Source: an uncultured Victivallales bacterium
Lineage (GTDB): Bacteria > Verrucomicrobiota > Lentisphaeria > Oligosphaerales > JAFGRS01
Length of the DNA: 10,783 bases
Assembly: GCA_903834675.1 (NCBI GenBank)
Contig: CAILKC010000049.1
Location: forward strand, 1-10,783
Direction: 5' to 3'
Below the pieces are notes generated by a model that was given only the letters and a program-made list of their open reading frames with translations, made no database searches and had not been told where the DNA came from. This document shows, piece after piece, positions 1 through 6,988 of the stretch. Both the position numbers and the translations under genes were made by a program. Position 1 is the stretch's first letter, and each line of letters begins with the position of its first letter.

Positions 1-138
1 CACCCAGGCGATGGCGGCCCGCGAATCGCGCTTGTGGAGTACCGCATGTCCCGTCGCCAACCCGGAGAGCAGCAGGTCAATGGCGAAGAACGCCTGGTGC
101 CAGGCGTCGTGCCACAGATTACCAGCGGCCATCGTCAT
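1..138 (-). CDS. Cardiolipin synthase-like protein, N-terminal fragment (runs off window)
   Basis: Forty-six codons are visible, read leftwards from the ATG at 138-136; a second in-frame ATG lies two codons later. The peptide begins MTMAAGNLWHDAW, continues with a hydrophobic stretch (about residues 16-35, FFAIDLLLSGLATGHAVL) and then HKRDSRAAIAWV. A short membrane segment followed by a K-R-D-x-R-A-A-x-x-W motif is typical of the N-terminus of phospholipase-D-type cardiolipin synthases, which join two phospholipids at the inner membrane. The catalytic HKD motifs would lie outside the window, so the call rests on the N-terminal signature alone. A G-rich stretch about 10 bases upstream of the ATG could serve as the ribosome site. 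The gene is divergent from the small membrane protein gene at 329. Another membrane protein with a similar N-terminus cannot be excluded. Confidence 0.66.
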   Translation of the reverse strand, partial: MTMAAGNLWHDAWHQAFFAIDLLLSGLATGHAVLHKRDSRAAIAWV

Positions 139-243
139 CGCGGTCTGTCCCCCCAGGAATCAGCGGTTACCGTACCCTTCGCGCTGGCCCGGGGCAACCC
201 GCCGAAGTCAGCTGTCAGGCACTGGCGAAGCTCATGGCCAGGG

Positions 244-273
244 TTGGCGCAGCTCCGGGCCTCAGTGTACAGT
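244..273 (+). promoter_or_regulatory. Possible sigma70-like promoter for the 329-2114 operon
   Basis: TTGGCG (244-249) and TACAGT (268-273) are separated by 18 bases, and each matches the sigma70 consensus at four of six positions. They lie about 55 bases upstream of the GTG start at 329, in the 190-base divergent gap after the cardiolipin synthase-like gene. In a GC-rich genome of unknown phylum this match is weak, and nothing else in the gap is distinctive. Confidence 0.2.
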
Positions 274-314
274 GTGCAACGGTGGTGACGTTCTGTACGC
301 CTCTGTTGTCGCCC

Positions 315-320
315 AAGGAG
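315..320 (+). promoter_or_regulatory. Ribosome binding site fixing the GTG start at 329
   Basis: AAGGAG lies 8 bases before GTG at 329. This selects 329 over the upstream in-frame ATG at 11, whose extension (11-328) overlaps the opposing cardiolipin synthase-like gene and reads like non-coding sequence. Confidence 0.7.
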
Positions 321-328
321 TGCGCCCC

Positions 329-670
329 GTGAAATTCATACTTGTGATCCTGGTGATCTTAGCGGCCGTGGTCCTGTTTGCGCTGTTTGGTCCCGCCAAG
401 CCGCAGCCGCCGCCCGTGGCCAGCCCGGCCCAGCAACCCGCCACCACCACCGCCGGACCGAGGCCACAGCCAGCGGCTCCGCCGGTCGCCCAGGCCAAGC
501 CTCAACCCTCGCCGCGCCAACAGGGCGAGATGTCGGTGCCCGTAGCGGCCACCGGCGTCACCACCGAGACCGTCAACCTCGGCGGTGGGGGCGCCTACGA
601 CGCGAAGCGCTACATGACCGACAAGCTGCAGCGGGTCAGCCCCCAGTCGGAGCCCAAGAAGAAGCGCTGA
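329..670 (+). CDS. Small membrane-anchored proline-rich protein, unknown function
   Basis: The protein has 113 residues and a GTG start supported by AAGGAG 8 bases upstream. Residues 2-21 (KFILVILVILAAVVLFALFG) form one hydrophobic membrane segment, or possibly an uncleaved signal anchor. Residues 22-65 are rich in Pro, Ala and Gln and probably disordered. Residues 85-88 are four glycines, followed by a short charged region (AYDAKRYMTDKLQRV) and a basic tail, KKKR. No enzyme motif is visible. The shape suggests a bitopic protein tethered to the inner membrane with a flexible linker and a small C-terminal region, but no function can be assigned. It lies 21 bases before hisH and is probably co-transcribed, although it resembles no histidine enzyme. 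The link may be only positional. Confidence 0.72.
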   Translation: MKFILVILVILAAVVLFALFGPAKPQPPPVASPAQQPATTTAGPRPQPAAPPVAQAKPQPSPRQQGEMSVPVAATGVTTETVNLGGGGAYDAKRYMTDKLQRVSPQSEPKKKR

Positions 671-691
671 TTCCGCCAAGGACACTCCCGG

Positions 692-1321
692 ATGATCGCG
701 ATCGTGGATTACGAGGCAGGCAACCTTACCAGTGTTGCCGCGGCGCTGCGCTCCTTGGGCGTGCAGGCCACCATCACTTCGGAACCTGCCGTCATTGCCG
801 CTGCCGAGCGCCTGGTTTTTCCCGGCGTTGGCGCCGCTGGCAGCGCCATGCGCAACCTACGGCGCCTGGGCCTGGCAGAACCGCTGCGCCAGGCCGTGGC
901 CGCCGGCAAGCCCTTCCTCGGCATCTGCCTGGGGTTTCAGATCCTCTTTGAGCACAGCGCCGAGGATGGTGGGGTTGATCTCCTGGGCGTCTTTCGCGGC
1001 CGGGTGGTGCGCTTTGCCGACGGCATGGTCGAGGGCGGCATGGGGCCTCTGAAGGTGCCCCAGATGGGCTGGAATCTGGCCGCTTTCCGCGGCGACCATC
1101 CCGTCTGGCATGGCCTCCCCGCCGACAGCGAGTTCTACTTCGTGCATTCCTACTACCCCGAGCCTGAACCGGCCGACGTCTGCGCGACCACGATCTACGG
1201 CAAGACCTTCGCCTCCGGCGTGGCCCGCGGTAACGTCGTCGCCTTCCAGTTCCACCCGGAAAAGAGCGGTCGGCCCGGCCTGCAACTGCTCCGCAACTTC
1301 TGCGCCTGGTCGCCGGCATGA
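692..1321 (+). CDS. hisH: Imidazole glycerol phosphate synthase, glutamine amidotransferase subunit HisH
   Basis: The protein has 209 residues, the normal HisH length, and starts [15 protein letters not shown], the family's N-terminal signature. It is a class I glutamine amidotransferase. The nucleophile Cys79 sits in the elbow GICLG, and the other triad members are His188 and Glu190 in QFHPEKSG. The conserved KVPQMGWN (121-128) and YFVHSYY (149-155) segments are present; the family uses these for the oxyanion region and for contact with HisF. It releases ammonia from glutamine and passes it to HisF. AAGGA (678-682) precedes the ATG by 9 bases. The gene ends 13 bases before hisF, consistent with translation of the two subunits from one message. 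No residues are missing. Confidence 0.97.
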   Translation: MIAIVDYEAGNLTSVAAALRSLGVQATITSEPAVIAAAERLVFPGVGAAGSAMRNLRRLGLAEPLRQAVAAGKPFLGICLGFQILFEHSAEDGGVDLLGVFRGRVVRFADGMVEGGMGPLKVPQMGWNLAAFRGDHPVWHGLPADSEFYFVHSYYPEPEPADVCATTIYGKTFASGVARGNVVAFQFHPEKSGRPGLQLLRNFCAWSPA

Positions 1322-1334
1322 GGACCGTCACGCG

Positions 1335-2114
1335 ATGCTGAGTAAACGCATCATTCCCTGCCTGGACGTGCGCGCCGGTCGCTGCACCAAAGGCGTCCGC
1401 TTCCAGGACAACGTCGACGTCGGCGACCCCGTCGACATGGCGGCGTACTACTACGAGCAGGGCGCCGACGAGCTGGTGTTCTACGACATTACCGCCTCCG
1501 CCGAAGGCCGCGGCATCATGCTCGACGTAGTCCGCCGGGTCGCCCAACGCATCTTCATCCCCTTCGCGGTCGGTGGCGGCCTGAATACCCTCGAAGATAT
1601 GCGCGCGGTGCTGCTGGCAGGGGCGGAGAAGATCAGCGTCAACTCGGGCGCGGTGAAGAACCCTGACATCATCCGCCAGGGCGCTGAGGCCTTTGGCCGC
1701 CAGTGTATCGTCCTCGGCATGGACGCACTCCGGGTTGAGGCGAGCGAGACGACCCCCAGCGGTTATGAAGTCGTCATCCATGGCGGCCGCATTCGCACCG
1801 GCATGGATGCCCTCGGCTGGGCCCGACGCGCCGAGGCCCTCGGCGCCGGCGAGATCTGCCTCAACAGCATCGATGCCGATGGCACCTGCACCGGCTACGA
1901 ACTGACCGTCACCCGCATGATCTCCACAGGCGTCGGCATTCCCGTCATCGCCTCCGGCGGCGCCGGCAAACCCGAGCACCTGGCCGAGGTGCTGACCACG
2001 GCCGCGGCCGACGCCGCCCTGGTGGCCAGCATGACCCACTTCGGCGGCTACACCATCCGCGACCTCAAGGACTGCCTGCACCAGCGCGGCATCAAGGTGC
2101 GCGGTACCTGGTGA
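1335..2114 (+). CDS. hisF: Imidazole glycerol phosphate synthase, cyclase subunit HisF
   Basis: The protein has 259 residues and a beta/alpha-barrel sequence. The catalytic pair is Asp11 (IIPCLDV) and Asp130 (VLGMDA). Lys19, Asp51 (YDITAS) and Asp180 (NSIDADGT) occupy expected conserved positions, and the phosphate-binding glycines are seen in AVGGG (78-82) and ASGGAG (206-211). With HisH it converts PRFAR and glutamine-derived ammonia to imidazole glycerol phosphate and AICAR, joining histidine and purine synthesis. The ATG at 1335 begins [12 protein letters not shown], the canonical start, with GAGGA (1320-1324) overlapping the hisH stop. A longer open frame from 1110 lies inside hisH and is not real. 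Near the C-terminus, [11 protein letters not shown] replaces the usual A-L-A-A-S-x-F-H-F, a mild variation. The stop lies 6 bases from the stop of the converging dehydrogenase gene. Confidence 0.97.
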   Translation: MLSKRIIPCLDVRAGRCTKGVRFQDNVDVGDPVDMAAYYYEQGADELVFYDITASAEGRGIMLDVVRRVAQRIFIPFAVGGGLNTLEDMRAVLLAGAEKISVNSGAVKNPDIIRQGAEAFGRQCIVLGMDALRVEASETTPSGYEVVIHGGRIRTGMDALGWARRAEALGAGEICLNSIDADGTCTGYELTVTRMISTGVGIPVIASGGAGKPEHLAEVLTTAAADAALVASMTHFGGYTIRDLKDCLHQRGIKVRGTW

Positions 2115-2120
2115 CCTCGC

Positions 2121-3125
2121 TCAGCCGCCGTAGCTCAGCAGCACCTTACCCGTCGTGCCCGCCGCGAAGGCGTCAAACGCCTCCTGGGCGCGCTCCAGGG
2201 GGAAGGTGTGCGTGACCAACTGCGCCACCGGCAGCCCGTCCTGGTACAGCTTCAGCATGGCCGGGAACTCGCCCACGTGGAAGAACCAGGAGCCGACCGC
2301 ACGGACGTCGCGGCGGATGAAATCGTTGCTCGGCGAGAGTTCGACCGTAGGCTGTTCGCCGTTGAAAACGACCAGCCCGGCGGTGCGCACCGCCTTGAAG
2401 CACTGCTTGGCCGTCTGCGGGACCCCGGCCGCCTCGATGCAGGCATCCGCACCCTTGCCCCCAGTGGCCGCCTTAATCGCCTCCACGGCATCCTGCTCTT
2501 TGGCGTTGATGACCAGCTTGGCGCCCAGCCGGGTCGCCAGGGCCAGCCGCTCCGGGGCCAGGTCCACCGCGATGACGGTCCGCCCCAGGTAGGCCTGCAC
2601 CAGCACGCTCCCCAGACCGATGGGCCCAAGGCCCAGGATCGCCACAGTGCGGATGTCGGCGCCGGCAAGCTTCAGGCTGGTGTGGTAAGGCACGCCCATG
2701 CCATCGCCCGTGATCAGCACGCCCACCTCGTCCGGCACCTCGTCCGGCAACGGCAGACAGGCCGTCTCCCCCGTGAGGAACTGCTCCGCGTGCATGCTGC
2801 CGAAGAACTTGAAACTGGAACACCAGGTCGACTGCCCCTGACGGCAGGCCTCACACTCCGGCCGGCCGCACCCGGCAATGGCCGAGGCCCCCACGCGCTG
2901 GCCGACCCGCACCCGGGTGACCCCCTCGCCGATACGCGCCACCGTGCCCATGCCCTCGTGGCCGGAATTGCCCGCCGCCGCGCCGGCCCCCCGAAACGAG
3001 CTCAACTCGCTGCCGCAGAGCGCCGAGACGCGGGTGCGAATCACCACCTGCCCCGGGCCGGGGACGGGGTCCGCCACCTCGATGACCCGGCACTTGCTCT
3101 GACCATCCAGCTTTAACGTACGCAT
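2121..3125 (-). CDS. Zinc-dependent medium-chain alcohol/polyol dehydrogenase
   Basis: The protein has 334 residues and the two-domain architecture of the medium-chain dehydrogenase family. The N-terminal catalytic domain carries the zinc ligands Cys37 (LCGSE), His56 and Glu57 (GHEG). The structural-zinc lobe has four cysteines, Cys86, Cys91, Cys94 and Cys102; the first spacing is C-x4-C rather than the usual C-x2-C. The NAD(P)-binding Rossmann fold starts near residue 160 with GLGPIG (165-170), and Asp188 ends the second strand, which favours NAD over NADP. It probably oxidises a secondary alcohol or sugar alcohol; the substrate cannot be read from sequence. It is the second gene of an operon with the Gfo/Idh/MocA oxidoreductase, 17 bases downstream of it, and a GAGAGGG site (3134-3140) precedes its ATG. 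The pairing suggests linked oxidation steps on a sugar or cyclitol. Confidence 0.9.
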   Translation of the reverse strand: MRTLKLDGQSKCRVIEVADPVPGPGQVVIRTRVSALCGSELSSFRGAGAAAGNSGHEGMGTVARIGEGVTRVRVGQRVGASAIAGCGRPECEACRQGQSTWCSSFKFFGSMHAEQFLTGETACLPLPDEVPDEVGVLITGDGMGVPYHTSLKLAGADIRTVAILGLGPIGLGSVLVQAYLGRTVIAVDLAPERLALATRLGAKLVINAKEQDAVEAIKAATGGKGADACIEAAGVPQTAKQCFKAVRTAGLVVFNGEQPTVELSPSNDFIRRDVRAVGSWFFHVGEFPAMLKLYQDGLPVAQLVTHTFPLERAQEAFDAFAAGTTGKVLLSYGG

Positions 3126-3142
3126 AGCTCAAGCCCTCTCCC

Positions 3143-4129
3143 TCAGATGGAAAACTCGCGTTGCACCTGGACCGCACGCCCCAGGCGCACGGACCGCCGC
3201 AGTGCCGCCTCAAAGCGCAGCTCCTCGAGTCCAGCCTGGCCCGGAACCGGCGCCGCTTCCCCGCGTCGCAGGCTCTCCAGGTAGGCCCCGATGGCCTTGC
3301 CAAACGAGGCCCGGTACTGGTCCCATCGCGAGGTGTTACGGGTCACGGAGAGGATCTCGTGGCGCTTGGTTGAGTAGTCCAGCACCTCCAGATCACCATC
3401 CAGGCAGCGCAGGTGGAAACGCCCGCCGGTGAAGTTCACGATCAGCTCGAAGAGCGGAAAGCCGAAGTTCAGCGCCCAGGTGCCCAGGATCGTTCCCGAG
3501 GCGCCACCCACGAAGCGGATGGTACCGGCGATATCGGCCACCTCCGCCTTGCCGTGCGCGCACTTCAGCCCGCTCTCCTGCGCCATGATGGTCTCCGCCG
3601 GTCCGACGAAGTAATGCAACAGGTCGATGCAGTGGCTCCAACAGGCGTAGTTCACCGCCGCCACCGCGTTCAGCGGCGTCCCGAAAGACCGTTTCGCCAG
3701 GATCTCGCGGGCCGCGAGGACCTGATCGAAGAACCGATAGTTGAAGATCATCGCCGTCTGGCAACCCTGAGCGTGGAACTGCGCCAGCAGCCCCTGCGCG
3801 GTGGCAAAGTCCTCTTCGCTGACGTTGTCCTGGCCATTGCGGGCCACCAGCGGCTTCTCCAGAAACAGCCGCCGCGGCCGCAGCGGCAGCAGTTCGGCGA
3901 GCACGTCCGCCCGCGTCGTCTCGTTGGTCAGCACAAACACCGAGTCGGGGTCCGTCGCCAGCAGCTCGGCGAGCGAGGAGTACGCCTTGCCACCGAAGGC
4001 GGCGGCGCAGGCCTCGGCCTTGGTCCGCGTGCGGCTGAAGTACGCCAATTCGACGTCCTTCTGAGTCTTCAGAAAGGGCAGATAGCAGTCTTTCGCCACG
4101 GTGCCTGTACCGACGATCGCAATGCGCAT
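3143..4129 (-). CDS. Gfo/Idh/MocA family NAD(P)-dependent oxidoreductase
   Basis: The protein has 328 residues. The N-terminal Rossmann domain begins MRIAIVGTGTVA, with the dinucleotide-binding G-x-G-x-x-A at 7-12. The family motif EKP is at 91-93, where the lysine is expected to take part in catalysis. The C-terminal alpha/beta domain contains SHCIDLLHY (165-173), whose His166 and Asp169 match the family's H-x-x-D active-site pattern. Members oxidise or reduce sugars, cyclitols or sugar acids with NAD(P); the substrate here is unknown. The start at 4129 is chosen over one nine codons upstream because a strong AGGAGG lies 8 bases before it and the Rossmann fold begins at once. It is the first gene of the operon with the dehydrogenase, and its stop codon overlaps the region holding the next gene's ribosome site. 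It is divergent from the beta-helix gene. Confidence 0.9.
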   Translation of the reverse strand: MRIAIVGTGTVAKDCYLPFLKTQKDVELAYFSRTRTKAEACAAAFGGKAYSSLAELLATDPDSVFVLTNETTRADVLAELLPLRPRRLFLEKPLVARNGQDNVSEEDFATAQGLLAQFHAQGCQTAMIFNYRFFDQVLAAREILAKRSFGTPLNAVAAVNYACWSHCIDLLHYFVGPAETIMAQESGLKCAHGKAEVADIAGTIRFVGGASGTILGTWALNFGFPLFELIVNFTGGRFHLRCLDGDLEVLDYSTKRHEILSVTRNTSRWDQYRASFGKAIGAYLESLRRGEAAPVPGQAGLEELRFEAALRRSVRLGRAVQVQREFSI

Positions 4130-4137
4130 GTCGCTCT

Positions 4138-4143
4138 CCTCCT
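4138..4143 (-). promoter_or_regulatory. Strong ribosome binding site for the Gfo/Idh/MocA gene
   Basis: A perfect AGGAGG on the minus strand lies 8 bases upstream of the ATG at 4129-4127. It decides the start in favour of MRIAIVG. The rest of the 275-base divergent gap (4130-4404) shows no convincing promoter pair, repeat or RNA fold by eye. Confidence 0.8.
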
Positions 4144-4404
4144 GTCGTGCTTCCACACCCAGCCTGAACCAGCCGTTGGGCTGTCGGCAGCCGGTGGCGA
4201 ATATGAGTGGCTATTGGAACGCCGTCAACCAGCCGCGTTCCGGCAAATCGGCCACGGCATCTGGGCGGCGGGGCCGGAATCGGGCATATTGTGGCGGCTC
4301 CGGGTGATCCGCGCGACGCCAGGCCCGCCGCACCCCACGGTGAGTTCGGCCTGTGGGTCGAGCGCCGTGCGGCGGTCCCCTGGCCCCCTTTGTGGAGAGG
4401 AAGC

Positions 4405-6279
4405 ATGAACCTGCGACACTGCTCACTGCTGCTGGCTGCCGTCCCGACCCTCCTCGCCCAGAACCGCGAGCCACGCACCGCGCCGGCGGTCTTCCACGTG
4501 GATTCGGGCCGCGGCCAGGACGCCGCCGACGGACTGACGCCCGCGACGGCCTGGCGGTCGCTGGAACGGGTCAACCGGGCGAGCTTGATCCCCGGCGACG
4601 CGGTGCGCTTCCAGCGCGGCGGCCTCTGGCGTGGCTCGCTCCGCCCCCAGAGCGGCAGCCCGCAACGGCGCATCTCCTACGGCGCCTACGGCGAGGGCGA
4701 GCTGCCCATCCTGCAAGGCTCGGCAGCGCGCGACGCGGCCAGCGACTGGGAAGAGGTCAGCCCCGGCGTCTGGGCCACCCGCAAGCCCGCCTACACGCTG
4801 GGCCCGTCCCTCCTTGACCTGCGCCGCAGCGAGTGGTCACTTCACCAGGAGAGCGGCGCCCAGGTGGCCATCGAGCGCGGCGGCGAGGAGAACCAAGTCC
4901 GCTATCGGCTGACCTGCTCGGCGGCCGGGAGCGCCTCCAACCACCTCCAGCTCTGGGGACCGCTCATCGCTGCCGAGCTCTCCCCGACGGTGCTTATCCG
5001 CCTGCGCCTGCGTTGCAGCGTGCCATTCCGCCCCGCCGGGATGCAGATCATGCGCCGACAGGCGCCCTGGTCCGGCTACCGCGCCTCGGCCCAGAACTTC
5101 TGCGAGGTCGGCGAGGCCTGGCAGACCGTTGACGTTATCCTTCACGGCGCCAGCGTCGGCGACCTGCCCGCTCCGAACCTCTTCCTCGGCGGTCGACTGC
5201 CCGCGGGGGCGGTCTTCGAGGTCGAACCGATCGGCCTCTGGGCGGCTACCGCGGATCGAGAGGACAACCTGGCTGTGGACGTCGGCAATATCATCTTCGA
5301 CCATGGCCCCGTGTGTGGCGTCAAGAAATGGCGCCTCGAGGACCTGAAGACGCCCGGCGACTATGTCTACCTGGGCCCCAGCCAGCAGGTGCTCCTCCGT
5401 GCCGACGGCAACCCGGCCCTGCGCTACCGCAGTATCGAACTCGCACTCAAGGAGCACATCGTCTCCCAGGGCGGCATTCACGATGTCACCTACGAGGATC
5501 TGGCCGTGCGCTATGGCGCGGCACACGGGTTCGGCGGCGGCGGAACCGCCCGGCTGACCCTCCGCAACTGCGCGGTCTCCTTCATCGGTGGGGCCCACCA
5601 GATGACTCGAGCCGACGGGGTACCGGTACGCTATGGCAATGGCATCGAGTTCTGGAATGGCGGCACGGACCTCCTGGTCGAGGGCTGTCGCCTGTGGGAA
5701 ATCTACGACGCGGCCCTCACCAACCAGGGCTCGGGCGCGGACTCGCGGCAGATCAATATCGTCTACCGCAACAACGTGATCTGGAACTCCGAGTATTCGT
5801 TCGAGTACTGGAACCGCCCTGCAACTGCGGTCACCGAGAATATTCTGTTCGAAAACAATACCTGTGTGGACGCGGGACGCGGCTGGGCCCACGGTCAACG
5901 GCCTGACCTCAACGGTGCTCACCTGATGTTCTACAGCAATGTCGCCAAGACCCGTGCTTTCGTGGTCCGCAACAACATCTTCTGCAACTCCACGGAAGTC
6001 TGCCTGCGCCAGGACAACGACTGGCGCGCCGAACTGAGCGTCGACCACAACCTCTGGTATCAGGAGAGCAAGCCCATCGTGCGCTTCCTCGTCAAGCAGT
6101 ACTACAAGGCCGACGAGCTGGACCGCTATCGTCTGGAGGTCGGCTTCGATGCGCATTCCACCGTGGCGGCGCCGCTCTTCGTCAACGCCGCGGCGCGAGA
6201 CTATCGCCTCGCCCCGGAGAGCCCCGGGCGCACTCTCGCCCACGACGGCGGCAGGGTCGGAGCGCGGCCGCCGGAGTGA
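4405..6279 (+). CDS. Secreted right-handed parallel beta-helix protein with inserted sandwich-like region
   Basis: The protein has 624 residues. The ATG at 4405 follows GGAGAGG (4394-4400) and opens a signal peptide of about 19 residues (MNLRHCSLLLAAVPTLLA), so it is probably exported. Residues 30-72 (HVDSGRGQDAADGLTPATAW, then LIPGDAVRFQRGG) form the N-terminal cap typical of secreted beta-helix proteins of the pectate lyase-like type. Residues of about 135-282 interrupt the helix and look like a carbohydrate-binding beta-sandwich (an RIRLRLRCS-type strand, then ENF/GEAWQTVDV). Residues of about 345-600 contain N-rich coils of helix repeats, such as NIVYRNNVIWNS, NILFENNTCVDAG and FVVRNNIFCNS. 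The end (FVNAAARDYRLAPESPGR) is a standard terminal rung. The fold is clear, but lyase, hydrolase or simple binding activity cannot be told apart. A longer frame back to 4207 has no signal peptide and is rejected. Confidence 0.85.
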   Translation: MNLRHCSLLLAAVPTLLAQNREPRTAPAVFHVDSGRGQDAADGLTPATAWRSLERVNRASLIPGDAVRFQRGGLWRGSLRPQSGSPQRRISYGAYGEGELPILQGSAARDAASDWEEVSPGVWATRKPAYTLGPSLLDLRRSEWSLHQESGAQVAIERGGEENQVRYRLTCSAAGSASNHLQLWGPLIAAELSPTVLIRLRLRCSVPFRPAGMQIMRRQAPWSGYRASAQNFCEVGEAWQTVDVILHGASVGDLPAPNLFLGGRLPAGAVFEVEPIGLWAATADREDNLAVDVGNIIFDHGPVCGVKKWRLEDLKTPGDYVYLGPSQQVLLRADGNPALRYRSIELALKEHIVSQGGIHDVTYEDLAVRYGAAHGFGGGGTARLTLRNCAVSFIGGAHQMTRADGVPVRYGNGIEFWNGGTDLLVEGCRLWEIYDAALTNQGSGADSRQINIVYRNNVIWNSEYSFEYWNRPATAVTENILFENNTCVDAGRGWAHGQRPDLNGAHLMFYSNVAKTRAFVVRNNIFCNSTEVCLRQDNDWRAELSVDHNLWYQESKPIVRFLVKQYYKADELDRYRLEVGFDAHSTVAAPLFVNAAARDYRLAPESPGRTLAHDGGRVGARPPE

Positions 6280-6296
6280 GGGCGCCGCCGGGATCT

Positions 6297-6344
6297 GGAG
6301 CGGCCGCGGCCCGCGGCCAGAGCCGACCCGACGGTCGGCGCTCC
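6297..6344. repeat. Solo copy of the three-way-junction palindromic repeat
   Basis: This 48-nt element lies 17 bases after the beta-helix stop codon. The outer stem is GGAGC (6297-6301) with GCTCC (6340-6344). It encloses hairpin A (GGCCGCG/CGCGGCC, loop GCC) and hairpin B (GCCGACC/GGTCGGC, loop CGAC), joined by AGA. Every base except the loops and the joint is paired. Left flank GGATCT and right flank CAGGAG also occur beside array copies at 6989-7253. It may act as a bidirectional terminator or mRNA 3' stabiliser, which is inference. Confidence 0.85.
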
Positions 6345-6390
6345 CAGGAGGGAATCACTCAGGTTACAACTCCGGTGCATTTCCCTGCCC

Positions 6391-6444
6391 CAACGGGGCT
6401 GTGGCTCAGAGCCCCGGGTTGCGGCCAGGGTGCCGCTACCCTGG
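6391..6444. repeat. Two-hairpin palindromic element, distinct from the neighbouring repeat
   Basis: The first hairpin pairs CAAC-GGGGCT (6391-6400) with AGCCCC (6410-6415) and GTTG (6418-6421), leaving a two-base bulge. The second pairs CCAGGGT (6425-6431) with ACCCTGG (6438-6444) around a six-base loop. The right end adjoins the stop codon of the glycosidase-like relic. Only one copy is present in the window, so its status as a dispersed repeat is inferred from its compact palindromic build and its position between genes. The 46 bases between the solo repeat and this element show nothing else. Confidence 0.55.
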
Positions 6445-6445
6445 G

Positions 6446-6631
6446 TCAAGTGAGGAGGTAGCGGTAGTCGTCGAGGCCCTCTTCGAAGTGGAGGGTGGGG
6501 ATGAGGTCCATGCGGGCGTTGGTGGCACACCACGAGTAGTCGTCCTCGCGGCAGTCGAGGGCGTAATACGGATCGCCGACGGAGCCATTCCAGTGCCAGG
6601 AGAGGCGGAAGGCCAGGCCGTACTCCTGCGC
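6446..6631 (-). pseudogene. C-terminal relic of a glycosidase-like (DUF4091-type) protein
   Basis: Sixty-one codons read as a conserved protein end without a plausible start: AQEYGLAFRLSWHWNG, then GDPYYALDCREDDYSW, then LIPTLHFEEGLDDYRYLLT and a stop. A Trp-His-rich strand, a G-D-P-Y-Y turn and E-G-x-D-D-Y-R-Y-L is the pattern I associate with the C-terminal end of DUF4091-type glycoside-hydrolase-like proteins found in Planctomycetota and relatives. In such proteins the last motif normally leads into a further helix, so both ends appear cut here. The left break coincides with the two-hairpin element at 6391-6444; the right break lies about 10 bases from the Smr gene's stop. The upstream codons to 6679 overlap the Smr gene in another frame and look unrelated. 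I read it as a decayed or recombined fragment. The family name is from memory and not certain. Confidence 0.5.
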
Positions 6632-6641
6632 GCACCCCGGG

Positions 6642-6902
6642 CTACGGGGCAAAGCGGAAATGCACGAAGACCCGGCCAAAGTTGCTGCTGTCCTTCTCGA
6701 CCCGGTGGTACAGGTGTTTGATCTCAGGTTGGTTCAAGAAGCGCAGGACCCGCTTCTTCAGTTGGCCGCTGCCCTTGCCGGGGATGATTTCCACCAGTTC
6801 GATGCGCTTGCGTACGGCATCCTGGATGACCCGCTGCAGCTCCGTTTCCAGCCGGTCGCCCTGATTGAAGATGTCATGCAGATCGAGTTTGAGTTTCGCC
6901 AT
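6642..6902 (-). CDS. Small stand-alone Smr-domain protein
   Basis: The protein has 86 residues and is essentially one Smr (small MutS-related) domain. It opens MAKLKLDLHDIFNQG with the conserved LDLH at 6-9, and carries the GKGSG loop at 42-46 followed by QLKKRVLRFL. The C-terminal half (YHRVEKDSSNFGRVFVHF) matches the short stand-alone type of this family. Smr domains are nucleic-acid-binding and often endonucleolytic, seen in MutS2 and in RNA-cleaving rescue factors. In this short form the role is usually unassigned. GGAG lies 11 bases before the ATG at 6902, a slightly long spacing. The gene stands alone between the relic gene and the tandem repeat array; its promoter would have to lie in 6903-6988 or inside the array. 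Confidence 0.86.
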   Translation of the reverse strand: MAKLKLDLHDIFNQGDRLETELQRVIQDAVRKRIELVEIIPGKGSGQLKKRVLRFLNQPEIKHLYHRVEKDSSNFGRVFVHFRFAP

Positions 6903-6988
6903 CGAGGGTCGTTCTCCGCGCCAGCGCTGCCGCCTGCTCTACCCGGGGCAAGATAGCACGCCGTGCGGGCGTCGTCGTGTAGCCGCTT

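Noticed and set aside
11..328. N-terminal extension of the small membrane protein back to an ATG at 11
   Set aside because: It overlaps the opposing cardiolipin synthase-like gene and has no ribosome site. The GTG at 329 has AAGGAG 8 bases upstream and begins directly with a membrane segment.
792..2081. 429-codon minus-strand open frame opposite hisH-hisF
   Set aside because: It is a mirror of two well-conserved genes in GC-rich DNA, and its peptide shows no motif.
2208..3116. 302-codon plus-strand open frame opposite the zinc dehydrogenase
   Set aside because: It is His/Arg/Gly-rich low-information peptide, antisense to a gene with intact zinc and Rossmann motifs.
4130..4404. Riboswitch or small gene in the divergent gap
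   Set aside because: Short open frames there lack ribosome sites and recognisable peptides, and no conserved RNA core was seen.
4837..6243. 468-codon minus-strand open frame opposite the beta-helix gene
   Set aside because: It is a shadow of a gene with a clear signal peptide and fold; stop codons are rare on the opposite strand in GC-rich sequence.
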